From Candidatus Cloacimonadota bacterium (GTDB taxonomy: Bacteria > Cloacimonadota > Cloacimonadia > Cloacimonadales > TCS61), in the NCBI GenBank assembly GCA_030592835.1, contig JAUVIJ010000121.1:1-6303 (forward strand): 6,303 nucleotides of DNA. The letters are read 5' to 3'. The notes beneath the pieces were generated by a model. The model saw only the letters and a program-made list of their open reading frames with translations, was not told the DNA's origin and searched no databases. Within the stretch, counting starts at the first letter, position 1. Each line of letters begins with the position of its first letter. The position numbers and the translations under genes are program-made. This document shows positions 1 to 6,303 of the stretch, piece by piece.

Positions 1-618
1 TTTCTTAATAACTGGTTTGATAAAAATACGGATCACTATGTAGAAGAGATTATTAAAAGCCAGCTTGGTACTCATCTGGATCAGCACAGTTTATATAAAA
101 TGCTGACTCTCGACAGAAAGATCAAATTTTTCAAGAAGATAACTGCTGTTTGTATATCCAGGAATTTGAGAGGTTTTACAGCGGGATCCTTTATGCTGGG
201 TAGATTTCTCTGCCAGAAACATCCGGTAGATTTTTGGAAAAGAATGGAGATCCATGAGATCGGATTTCTACTTAACGAATCAATTCTTTTTGAAAAATAT
301 CTTCAGGTTATCAATGATGTTGGTGAAAGAAAATTGAACAGAGCACGAAAACGGATTCTCGATTATGGTCTGGATAAGATACATCTCAATATAGCCAATG
401 CCAAGATATTTGTCACTCTGAAATTGATCTTTTCCAATTGGGAAGAACTGATCAAGTCCTTACCGGAATTTTATGCTGATGAAACTGAAGAATTGATCAC
501 ACTCTTAAAAAAACCATATGGAGAAATCTACGATTACAATTTACAATGGTCGATAAATGAACTTGTAGAAATATGTGAAGAAGAGGGTTTGGAAATGCCC
601 TCTGCTCAGGATTCTTAA
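1..618 (+). CDS. Unidentified protein, 3' part only (left edge cut)
   Basis: The frame is open from the first base to the TAA at 616-618 and gives 205 residues of a protein whose start lies outside the window. An ATG at 100 exists, but no Shine-Dalgarno precedes it and the frame is open upstream with similar composition, so I treat it as internal. I do not recognise the family. The visible part looks soluble and mostly helical. It is rich in Lys, Glu, Ile and Leu, has basic stretches such as DRKIKFFKK and RKLNRARKRIL, and ends in an acidic tail (ELVEICEEEGLEMPS). I see no transmembrane segment, signal peptide, nucleotide-binding loop or cysteine cluster. It is convergent with the queE operon, so position says little about its role. 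Coding status is well supported by the long open frame and natural amino-acid composition; the function is unknown. Confidence 0.75.
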   Translation, partial: FLNNWFDKNTDHYVEEIIKSQLGTHLDQHSLYKMLTLDRKIKFFKKITAVCISRNLRGFTAGSFMLGRFLCQKHPVDFWKRMEIHEIGFLLNESILFEKYLQVINDVGERKLNRARKRILDYGLDKIHLNIANAKIFVTLKLIFSNWEELIKSLPEFYADETEELITLLKKPYGEIYDYNLQWSINELVEICEEEGLEMPSAQDS

Positions 619-680
619 ACCCAGATAATGCAGTAGAGGTTTATTAAAGAGTGGTAATATTTTATAGGGGGATGGTTTAG

Positions 681-698
681 TTCCGAAAGCATTCGGAA
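681..698. repeat. Perfect 7-bp hairpin, TTCCGAA-AGCA-TTCGGAA
   Basis: The arms TTCCGAA (681-687) and TTCGGAA (692-698) are exact reverse complements around the 4-nt loop AGCA. It lies 63 bases past the stop of the left gene and 114 bases past the stop of queE. There is no T-run after it on either strand, so it is not a classic Rho-independent terminator. It could act as a 3'-end stabilising hairpin or a protein-binding palindrome; both are inference. Confidence 0.45.
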
Positions 699-758
699 TG
701 TGCATATCATCAAGATATTCAGAAATAATTTTGTAAATCACTCACACATAAAAGATTT

Positions 759-775
759 ATAAGCATAAGGCTTAT
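759..775 (-). terminator. Weak candidate terminator hairpin of the queE operon
   Basis: The arms ATAAGC (759-764) and GCTTAT (770-775) pair around a 5-nt loop, 37 bases past the queE stop. Read on the minus strand, the hairpin is followed by AAATCTTTTAT, which is only a poor T-tract, and the stem is AT-rich. The position suits a terminator for the leftward operon, but the stability is doubtful. Confidence 0.25.
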
Positions 776-811
776 TGATGCTGTTTGCAAAATTCTATTG
801 CATTATCTGGA

Positions 812-1453
812 TTAAATACCCCGGTCTCTATCAGTCCAAATCTGTTTGTGCATTTGCAATTGCATTCTGACTTTGAGTTTATCTGAAAGGATCCATTCCG
901 CTAACTTACATGGTTCCAATTCATTGATTACGGGTGAAAACAGGATATGATGACCCATCAGTTGCATTGATTCCATAAATTTGACAGCCCATTCATAATC
1001 GGATAGACTTGAAATAACGAATTTAATTTCGTCCCAATCTGTATTTATATATCCGAGATTACTTTTAAGGAAGCTATTCTCATTCCCACTTCCGGGACAT
1101 TTGATGTCAACAATCTTGTGAACGTATTGGGGAACTCTATCAAGTTTTAAACTACCATTGGTTTCCAGCAGGATTTGATAATCAAGCTGGTGCAGATCTT
1201 CCAACAAGGAATAAACTTCCGTTTGTAATAAAGGTTCTCCTCCGGTAATGGAACACAATTTTACAGGCTGATAATTTTCAATTTTTTTAATAATTTCGCA
1301 GGTATTGAGCTGAAACTCGGTTTTTCTGGCATAATTTGTATCGCAGTAGGAACAGTTAAGATTACATCCAGCGAATCTAATAAAAATACAGGGGTATCCG
1401 GAAAAGCTGGTTTCACCCTGAATGCTGAGAAATATCTCCGAGAGATTGATCAT
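812..1453 (-). CDS. queE: 7-carboxy-7-deazaguanine synthase (radical SAM enzyme)
   Basis: QueE converts 6-carboxy-5,6,7,8-tetrahydropterin to 7-carboxy-7-deazaguanine, a ring contraction using SAM, a [4Fe-4S] cluster and Mg2+ on the way to preQ0 and queuosine in the cytosol. The 213-residue protein has the family's usual small size. It shows IQGE at 11-14, the radical SAM cluster motif CNLNCSYC with C30, C34 and C37 followed by D38-T39, the SAM-binding GGEP at 71-74, ETNG at 97-100, DIKCPGSG at 117-124, and the C-terminal LQMHKQIW typical of QueE. The start ATG (1453-1451) overlaps the upstream TGA as ATGA. No Shine-Dalgarno site is visible (CTTGCCTTTCTC precedes it), which points to translational coupling. 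It is the last gene of a three-gene operon. No queC, queD, queF or tgt is present here. All key residues are intact, and other radical SAM activases lack this motif set. Confidence 0.93.
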   Translation of the reverse strand: MINLSEIFLSIQGETSFSGYPCIFIRFAGCNLNCSYCDTNYARKTEFQLNTCEIIKKIENYQPVKLCSITGGEPLLQTEVYSLLEDLHQLDYQILLETNGSLKLDRVPQYVHKIVDIKCPGSGNENSFLKSNLGYINTDWDEIKFVISSLSDYEWAVKFMESMQLMGHHILFSPVINELEPCKLAEWILSDKLKVRMQLQMHKQIWTDRDRGI

Positions 1454-2658
1454 GAGAAAGGCAAGTAAGGTAATGTTTTATGGTAACCCAGGATCGAGTC
1501 GATCTTATGATTCAGGCGAAGGGGATCGCCAATAATTATTTTTTTTGAACCGGATAACTCAAATTCAGAATAGTCAGCATCAGAAATTTGAAAATTTTGG
1601 ATTAATTCCTCATCCCCATAAATGGGTTTTCCCTGGTGAACTAAGAGGGCAATGTCTTCTGGATTTGCCTCTAGAAGGTTTTCAAAGGGATCCTCATATT
1701 TTTTTCTGATCAACAACAACTCTTCAGTTCGATCTTTGAGTTCTCCATACTGATCTGATAAGAACAAAGCCTTTCTGGCATTAATTGAGACAAATGTAAA
1801 AATTTGATTCAAAGGAATTTCAGGGAAATTATCGCGAAATATACGCATTTCCTCTAATAAATTAATACTACCGGACATTGTGGAATCTGTTCCCAATACT
1901 AAATTGACTCCAGCTTCGAGGCAGGCTTTTATATCTATGGTCTTTCCTATCAGGAATAAATTTGATTTAGGACAACAGCATATGGAAGTTCCTGCCGCAC
2001 CACATTTCTTGATTTCATCGTCTGTCAGAGAAATACCGTGTATGATCAGTGTATTCGGTTGAAGTAAACCTTCTTTCTCAAACCGGGCAAATGCAGTTCG
2101 AGCCTTTTCATTGGTTCCTTCACCAAGATGAAGGATAAATGGCATGATCCCCCTGGTTTCCTGCCATTCTTCCTTTGCAGTTTTACCGCCCCACCAGTTT
2201 CCGAGGGAAATGGAATGACATTGTTTATAATTTCTCACAACTTCTATCGGAAAGTGCCGATAATATTCCTCTACCTGGTTCGGAGCATGATCCTGAACAA
2301 CTGCACATCCCGAAAAAATATTCTTGTATATACCGAGATCAGCTAAAAGCAGAGCATTTCCCCTGATCAAATGAAATTTACCATCGTTGATCCAGATCTT
2401 ATTTCGCTCGAGATAAGGTTGAGATTCCTTCATCTCCTCAACCCAGATATCTGTTGTGGTATAAGGGGCATTATCCCCTGCTTTTGGATACCAGTTCCCT
2501 ATCAAATGGTCATGGCTGTTGATCAAAGGTGGATAAGCGTAATATTGTGGTAATCGGATCTCATTTTCCGGAGATTTATCGAACTTGCTGATTATATTCA
2601 GCCAGGATGATGATATCAGATGAGGAGAATGAATAGTTTTACCGGGTTTTATTTTCAT
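1450..2658 (-). CDS. Amidohydrolase-family metal hydrolase, probable deaminase of unknown substrate
   Basis: This 402-residue cytosolic enzyme belongs to the amidohydrolase superfamily, in the branch of guanine, adenosine/SAH and cytosine deaminases and the AtzA/TrzN chlorohydrolases (COG0402 type). Visible signatures are PPLINSHDHL with the metal-binding H49 and H51, HLGEG with H177 and probable acid-base E180, IIHGISLTDDE with H207, the CPKSN motif at 229-233, and LGTDST with the metal ligand D258. After the barrel come SINARKAL (291-298) and a short C-terminal beta segment with VHQGKPIYGDE (340-350). The region before HxH is short, so the N-terminal beta domain is trimmed. A Trp-rich stretch near 154-165 may shape the pocket. 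The start is set by a 4-nt ATGA overlap with the ETF gene; no Shine-Dalgarno is seen. The full metal-ligand set predicts an active enzyme, probably mononuclear. The substrate cannot be read from sequence. Lying next to queE hints at a purine or pterin, but this is inference. Confidence 0.85.
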   Translation of the reverse strand: MKIKPGKTIHSPHLISSSWLNIISKFDKSPENEIRLPQYYAYPPLINSHDHLIGNWYPKAGDNAPYTTTDIWVEEMKESQPYLERNKIWINDGKFHLIRGNALLLADLGIYKNIFSGCAVVQDHAPNQVEEYYRHFPIEVVRNYKQCHSISLGNWWGGKTAKEEWQETRGIMPFILHLGEGTNEKARTAFARFEKEGLLQPNTLIIHGISLTDDEIKKCGAAGTSICCCPKSNLFLIGKTIDIKACLEAGVNLVLGTDSTMSGSINLLEEMRIFRDNFPEIPLNQIFTFVSINARKALFLSDQYGELKDRTEELLLIRKKYEDPFENLLEANPEDIALLVHQGKPIYGDEELIQNFQISDADYSEFELSGSKKIIIGDPLRLNHKIDSILGYHKTLPYLPFS

Positions 2659-3836
2659 GTTTTCAGTTTACGGTTTAATAGTGGAAGAATCTCGAATAAA
2701 TCACCAACAAGACCAAGATTTGCCACCTTAAATATGGGGGCGTCAGGGTCCTTATTAATAGCAATGATATAATCTGCAGATTGCATTCCAGCAAGATGCT
2801 GGATCGCTCCTGAAATACCGATCGCCAGGTAAATTTTTGGTTTTATGGTCTTACCGGTTTGTCCTACTTGATGGGGATAGGCAACCCATTCGGAGTCAAC
2901 AGCTGCTCTGGAAGCACCTACCGCACCGCCGAGAGCATTAGCCAACTCTTCTATCAGTTTAAAATTGTCTTTGGTTTTAAGACCTCGACCTCCCGAAATT
3001 ACCAGGTTGGCCTCTGTCAAGTTAATGGTCTGGGTTGTGTCTTTTTCAAAACCCAGATATTTAGTTCCCAAACTGAATTCAGAAAGATCAATTGCTTCTT
3101 TTATGATCTCGCCTTTATTATCGGGATTTCTTTCTATAGGGTCCATAACCTTATGTCTGACAGTAGCCATCTGGGGCATGTGATCGGGTGTTACGATAGA
3201 AGCCATGATATTGCCGCCGAAAGCTGGTCTGGTCTGAATCAGGTTTTCAGTGTCAGGATCAATATCCAGGCCGGTGCAGTCCGCAGTCAATCCTGTTTCC
3301 AGTTCAACGGCGACTCTGGGAATAAAAGATCTTCCTGTTACCGTTGCTCCTGAAATAATAATCTGAGGTTTATATTTCTTTGCCAGCTCAACAAAAGCAT
3401 AAGTATAGGGAAGATCCCGGAAATTTTCCAGTTCGGGTGATTCAACTATATAGACTTTTTCAGCCCCGTATGCAATCAATTCTTCTGATAAGAAAGAAAT
3501 ATTGTTACCGAGAAGAACTGCGGATAATTTCGAATCAAGTTGATCAGCTAATTCTCTCCCTTTACCCAGCAGTTCATAAACAACGGGAGCAATTTCTCCA
3601 TGCTTGTGTTCGGCGAATACCCAGACACCCTTATATTGTGATTTATCGATCAGTTTCTGTCCAAACTTACGGATAATAATAGCGTCAAAACTGCAGGCAC
3701 TGACGCAGGCACCGCATAAAGTACATTTATCAACATCAATTTCAGCCAGCTTGTCTACAATTTCAATTGCATTGTAGGCACAAGCTTTTAAACATAATCC
3801 GCAACCCACACATTTGTGGACAACAACTTCAATCAT
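2655..3836 (-). CDS. etfA: Electron-transfer flavoprotein alpha subunit with N-terminal 2[4Fe-4S] ferredoxin domain
   Basis: ETF alpha binds FAD and, with ETF beta, passes electrons between flavin dehydrogenases and other carriers. Forms with a ferredoxin domain, such as CarE and LctC of acetogens, belong to electron-bifurcating complexes. Residues 1-55 hold two cluster motifs: C9, C12, C15, C19 and C38, C41, C44, C48. The alpha domain follows (about 70-260), with TGLTADCTGLDID (181-193) and RPAFGGNIMA (203-212). The C-terminal FAD domain shows GGRGLK (282-287), GASR (307-310), HQVGQTGK (322-329), IGISGAIQH (339-347), INKDPDAPIF (360-369) and GDLFEILP (378-385). Its 393 residues fit a normal alpha subunit plus the ferredoxin module. 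The ATG at 3836-3834 has a good GAGG site 7 bases upstream. It is first in the operon. No etfB lies next to it, although etfB normally sits beside etfA. Family assignment is firm; bifurcation is inferred. Confidence 0.92.
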   Translation of the reverse strand: MIEVVVHKCVGCGLCLKACAYNAIEIVDKLAEIDVDKCTLCGACVSACSFDAIIIRKFGQKLIDKSQYKGVWVFAEHKHGEIAPVVYELLGKGRELADQLDSKLSAVLLGNNISFLSEELIAYGAEKVYIVESPELENFRDLPYTYAFVELAKKYKPQIIISGATVTGRSFIPRVAVELETGLTADCTGLDIDPDTENLIQTRPAFGGNIMASIVTPDHMPQMATVRHKVMDPIERNPDNKGEIIKEAIDLSEFSLGTKYLGFEKDTTQTINLTEANLVISGGRGLKTKDNFKLIEELANALGGAVGASRAAVDSEWVAYPHQVGQTGKTIKPKIYLAIGISGAIQHLAGMQSADYIIAINKDPDAPIFKVANLGLVGDLFEILPLLNRKLKT

Positions 3837-3843
3837 TTTTCTT

Positions 3844-3847
3844 CCTC
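3844..3847 (-). promoter_or_regulatory. Shine-Dalgarno site of the ETF alpha gene
   Basis: On the minus strand GAGG (3847-3844) precedes the ATG by 7 bases (GAGGAAGAAAAATG). It supports the chosen start. It is the only clear ribosome binding site in the three-gene leftward operon. Confidence 0.6.
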
Positions 3848-3913
3848 AATTTTGAAATACTTTTGATTAAGCTAAAATCATTAATTTTTGCGTCAAGTTT
3901 AAATTTCGCAGGG

Positions 3914-3942
3914 CTTATATCCTTTCAGGAAAAGATTGACAG
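3914..3942 (-). promoter_or_regulatory. Candidate sigma-70-type promoter for the etfA-amidohydrolase-queE operon
   Basis: On the minus strand CTGTCA (3942-3937, 4 of 6 to TTGACA) and TATAAG (3919-3914, 5 of 6 to TATAAT) are separated by 17 bases, the optimal spacing. Transcription would begin near 3907, giving a leader of about 70 bases before the ATG. The gap is AT-rich, so chance matches are possible. The -35 box overlaps one of the ATTGACA repeats on the other strand. Confidence 0.35.
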
Positions 3943-3956
3943 TAAATGGATTGACA
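3935..3956 (+). repeat. Direct repeat ATTGACA in the divergent promoter gap
   Basis: ATTGACA occurs at 3935-3941 and again at 3950-3956, a 15-base period. Each copy contains the consensus -35 hexamer TTGACA reading toward lepA, but neither has a good -10 at normal spacing. The repeat could be a pair of operator half-sites covering both divergent promoters, or chance. Confidence 0.3.
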
Positions 3957-3975
3957 AAGTTTTTGAAATAAAATT

Positions 3976-3980
3976 GGAGA
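3976..3980 (+). promoter_or_regulatory. Shine-Dalgarno site of lepA
   Basis: GGAGA at 3976-3980 lies 4 bases before the ATG at 3985. It fixes the lepA start, which also matches the normal N-terminus of the family (short leader, then RNFCIIAHIDHGKST). Confidence 0.6.
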
Positions 3981-3984
3981 TCAG

Positions 3985-5784
3985 ATGAACCAGAGTTTGA
4001 TTAGAAATTTTTGCATAATAGCGCATATTGATCATGGTAAATCCACCCTGGCTGACAGGCTGCTGGAAGAAACCAACGTTATTGATAAAGCTTTACATGA
4101 AGATCAGATCCTGGATGATATGGATCTGGAACGGGAAAGAGGTATAACGATCAAATCCCATGCTATTAGAATGCAATACAAATATAAAAATGAAGACTAT
4201 GTCCTCAATCTTATCGATACCCCCGGTCATGTTGATTTCTCTTATGAAGTATCGAGAAGCCTGGCTTCTTGTGATGGTGCCCTGCTTCTAGTCGATGCTT
4301 CTCAGGGTATAGAGGCTCAAACAATGAGCAATCTTTATCTGGCTCTCGAAAATGATCTGGAGATTTTACCGATAATCAATAAGATAGATCTTCCTAAAGC
4401 CGATGTGGAAGGAACTGAGCATGATATTATTGAAAATATTGGTGCTTCAGGAGATCATATCATTAAAGTAAGTGCAAAAGATGGTACAGGTATTTCTCAA
4501 TTGATCGACGGTATAATCAAAGATTTGCCACCACCCAAAGGTGATATTGACTTACCGGCTAAGGCTCTTATATTCGATTCTTATTTCGATAAATACAGAG
4601 GTGTAATCGTGCTGATCAGAATGTTCGACGGCATTCTGAGAAAAGGAGACGCGATCCGGTTTTTCTCCACTAAAAGATCCATGAATATAGAGGAGATCGG
4701 CTATCTGGGTTTAATGAAGGAAAAGCAGAAACAACTCATAGCAGGCGAGGTGGGTTATATAATCGCTAATATTAAGGAAGTTACTGATGCTAAAGTGGGG
4801 GATACGATCACAACAATCGAAAACGGTTGTAATCAAGCTCTTCCCGGTTTTCAGGAACCAAAACCCATGGTTTACAGCGGTGTTTTTCCCCTGGCAAAAG
4901 AAGATCATGAAAACCTCAGGGAAAGCCTGGCTAAGCTGAAGTTGAATGATGCAGCGCTGACCTATGAACCCGAAAGTTCTCTGGGGCTTGGATTTGGGTT
5001 CAGGTGCGGTTTTCTGGGGATGCTGCACCTGGAAATTGTACAGGAAAGGCTTTTTAGAGAATATAATGTGCCGATCATCACCACAACACCGAGTGTGAGA
5101 TTTGTAATTAATTTAACTGACGGTTCCCGGAAAGTTATTTATAATCCTATCGATATGCCCGATCCGGTTAGAATTGATAATATCCAGGAACCCGTAATGG
5201 ATGTTGAGATCATTGTGCCGACCAAATTTGTTGGGAATATCCTCAATCTGGTTCAGGAGAGAAGAGGTATTCAGAAAGATATGCAGTATATTGATGAAAA
5301 GCGGGTTTCTATCCATTACGAAATACCTCTGATCGAAATAATCTTCGATTTTTATGATAAACTGAAATCGGTGAGCAAAGGTTATGCATCCCTTGATTAT
5401 TCCTTTAAGGAGAATAGAAAATCTCAGGTTGTTAAAGTCGATATTCTTATTAATGGAGAAAAAGTCGATGCTATGTCCTTCATCTGCCATGAGGAGAAAG
5501 CTTATCAATGGGGCAAAAGTGTTACCCAGAAACTGCAGGAAGTTATTCCTCGACATCTTTTTAAAATTGCTCTTCAAGCAAGTATAGGTTCAAAAATTAT
5601 TGCCAGGAGTACGATCAATCCTCTCCGGAAGAATGTGACTGCAAAATGCTACGGTGGCGATATCACCAGGAAAAGAAAACTTCTGGAAAGGCAGAAAGAG
5701 GGTAAGAAAAGGATGAAAGAGATTGGATCAGTGTCCATACCTCAAAATGCCTTTATGGAAGTTCTGAAAGCTGATAGATCCTGA
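3985..5784 (+). CDS. lepA: Elongation factor 4 (LepA), ribosomal GTPase
   Basis: LepA is a translational GTPase that binds the ribosome in the cytosol. It was first described as back-translocating stalled ribosomes and is also linked to 30S assembly. The protein has 599 residues, the same length as E. coli LepA. All GTPase motifs are intact: G1 AHIDHGKST (13-21), G2 RGIT (52-55), G3 DTPGH (78-82) with the catalytic His82, G4 NKID (132-135) and G5 SAK (163-165). The LepA-specific MDLERERGITIKS surrounds G2. GFRCGFLGMLHLEIVQERL marks the EF-G-like domain after domain II, and the unique C-terminal domain shows GYASLDYSF, IIARSTI, LRKNVTAKCYGGDI and KEGKKRMKEIGSV. EF-G and TypA lack this C-terminal domain. 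A GGAGA site precedes the ATG. It is divergent from etfA and overlaps the next gene by one base, so it heads a rightward unit. Confidence 0.98.
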   Translation: MNQSLIRNFCIIAHIDHGKSTLADRLLEETNVIDKALHEDQILDDMDLERERGITIKSHAIRMQYKYKNEDYVLNLIDTPGHVDFSYEVSRSLASCDGALLLVDASQGIEAQTMSNLYLALENDLEILPIINKIDLPKADVEGTEHDIIENIGASGDHIIKVSAKDGTGISQLIDGIIKDLPPPKGDIDLPAKALIFDSYFDKYRGVIVLIRMFDGILRKGDAIRFFSTKRSMNIEEIGYLGLMKEKQKQLIAGEVGYIIANIKEVTDAKVGDTITTIENGCNQALPGFQEPKPMVYSGVFPLAKEDHENLRESLAKLKLNDAALTYEPESSLGLGFGFRCGFLGMLHLEIVQERLFREYNVPIITTTPSVRFVINLTDGSRKVIYNPIDMPDPVRIDNIQEPVMDVEIIVPTKFVGNILNLVQERRGIQKDMQYIDEKRVSIHYEIPLIEIIFDFYDKLKSVSKGYASLDYSFKENRKSQVVKVDILINGEKVDAMSFICHEEKAYQWGKSVTQKLQEVIPRHLFKIALQASIGSKIIARSTINPLRKNVTAKCYGGDITRKRKLLERQKEGKKRMKEIGSVSIPQNAFMEVLKADRS

Positions 5785-6303
5785 TGAAATGGTTTTATGT
5801 CCTACTGGCTCTTGCCACAATATTTTTTTGGGGAGTCTCGCTCACTTTAACAAAAACATTATTGTTAAATTCATATACACCTAACTTATTGACTTTCCTC
5901 CGTTTTCTGATAGCCTTGATCGCTGTAAAAATATTCCTGCCTCGAGGAACCTCGGGTAAGATAGAAAAAGGTGATCACTTCAGTTTTTTTTTAATGGCTC
6001 TCGGAGGGATTTCCCTGTTTTATTTTTTTGAGAATACTGGACTTAAATATACAACAGTTTCCAATACATCTCTGATAACAGCTACAATTCCTTTGTTTGC
6101 ACTGATTACAGCCAGGATATTCTATTCAAAAAAGGTACTCTGGCAGAATTTTATAGGCATTTTCCTTGGATTGAGCGGGACTTTTCTGCTTTTTTATAAA
6201 GATCTGATTCGCTCCAGCCTGCATTTCAGAGGCGATCTTCTCATCTTCTGCTCAGTTATTATGTTTATCATATATTCCTTTGCCTACAGACGGATAATGA
6301 AAA
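5784..6303 (+). CDS. EamA/DMT-family membrane transporter, 5' part (right edge cut)
   Basis: The ATG at 5784-5786 shares its A with the lepA stop (TGATG), and the frame stays open to the window end, giving 173 residues. Members of this inner-membrane family (EamA, RhaT-like) move small metabolites such as amino acids or nucleobases; the full protein usually has about 280-300 residues and ten helices. The visible part begins with a hydrophobic helix, WFYVLLALATIFFWGVS, followed by LLTFLRFLIALIAVKIFL, FLMALGGISLFYFF, SLITATIPLFALITARIF and NFIGIFLGLSGTFLLF. It matches the first EamA repeat, including the FWG near the start, a TFLRF motif, ENTGLKYT and the SxxxATIPLF signature. The last helix runs to the edge. 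No Shine-Dalgarno is evident, so translation probably depends on lepA. The substrate cannot be told; co-location with lepA need not mean related function. A second ATG at 5789 is out of frame. Confidence 0.88.
   Translation, partial: MKWFYVLLALATIFFWGVSLTLTKTLLLNSYTPNLLTFLRFLIALIAVKIFLPRGTSGKIEKGDHFSFFLMALGGISLFYFFENTGLKYTTVSNTSLITATIPLFALITARIFYSKKVLWQNFIGIFLGLSGTFLLFYKDLIRSSLHFRGDLLIFCSVIMFIIYSFAYRRIMK

Larger units (their letters stand above)
619..811. other. Convergent intergenic gap with small inverted repeats
   Basis: This gap of 193 bases separates the ends of two converging genes, and I see no credible gene in it. It holds several small inverted repeats: TAAACC/GGTTTA at 616-621 and 638-643 (16-nt loop), a perfect 7-bp hairpin at 681-698, a 6-bp hairpin at 759-775 and a 5-bp TGCAA/TTGCA pair at 786-802. 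None is followed by a good run of T on either strand. The position fits transcription termination from both sides, but the mechanism is not clear from sequence. Confidence 0.5.

Noticed and set aside
100..102. ATG at 100 as the true start of the left gene
   Set aside because: The frame is open to the first base, the preceding AGTTTATATAAA has no Shine-Dalgarno, and the upstream translation looks like natural protein.
681..698. The TTCCGAA hairpin as a Rho-independent terminator
   Set aside because: No run of T follows on either strand, so I list it only as an inverted repeat.
541..741. A 66-codon open frame on the minus strand crossing the end of the left gene
   Set aside because: It overlaps a better-supported gene for more than a third of its length, has no ribosome binding site and no recognisable domain.
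2859..3353. A 164-codon open frame on the plus strand inside etfA
   Set aside because: It lies wholly antisense to a gene with clear ETF motifs, and its translation is Ser/Cys-rich without domain features, as expected of an antisense shadow.
3951..3974. TTGACA at 3951 with TAAAAT at 3969 as a lepA promoter
   Set aside because: The spacer is only 12 bases and the start would fall inside or after the ribosome binding site. The TTGACA at 3936 also lacks a -10 at 16-18 bases.
5113..5577. A 154-codon open frame on the minus strand inside lepA
   Set aside because: It is antisense to strongly conserved LepA sequence and its Asn/Phe/Ile-rich translation resembles no protein family.

Overview
The window is ordinary chromosomal sequence of about 40% G+C from a bacterium. 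It holds two divergent transcription units that share one regulatory gap, plus the end of an unidentified gene. A [4Fe-4S]-carrying electron-transfer flavoprotein alpha subunit and an oxygen-sensitive radical SAM enzyme suggest an anaerobe. LepA is a standard bacterial type. The overall style recalls candidate phyla such as Cloacimonadota, but that assignment is only an impression and has low confidence.

Layout. From 1 to 618 (+) lies the 3' part of a gene I cannot identify. From 619 to 811 is a convergent gap with small inverted repeats. From 3836 down to 812 (-) is a three-gene operon: a ferredoxin-fused ETF alpha subunit, an amidohydrolase of the deaminase/chlorohydrolase type, and the 7-carboxy-7-deazaguanine synthase QueE. 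Both junctions in this operon are 4-nt ATGA overlaps without Shine-Dalgarno sites, so translation is probably coupled. From 3837 to 3984 is the divergent regulatory gap. From 3985 to 5784 (+) is lepA (elongation factor 4). It overlaps by one base (TGATG) the start of an EamA/DMT-family membrane transporter that runs off the right edge.

How the genes work together. QueE belongs to the queuosine/7-deazaguanine pathway, but no queC, queD, queF or tgt is visible, so the rest must be elsewhere. The ETF alpha subunit has no ETF beta partner beside it, although it is the promoter-proximal gene, which is unusual. Tight packing of an electron carrier, an amidohydrolase and a radical SAM enzyme could mean a functional link or could simply be gene packing. 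lepA and the transporter look co-transcribed.

I found no convincing new system, CRISPR array, mobile element, tRNA or rRNA. The points most worth a second look are the ETF-amidohydrolase-QueE operon, the missing etfB, the unidentified left gene and a marked excess of GATC sites.
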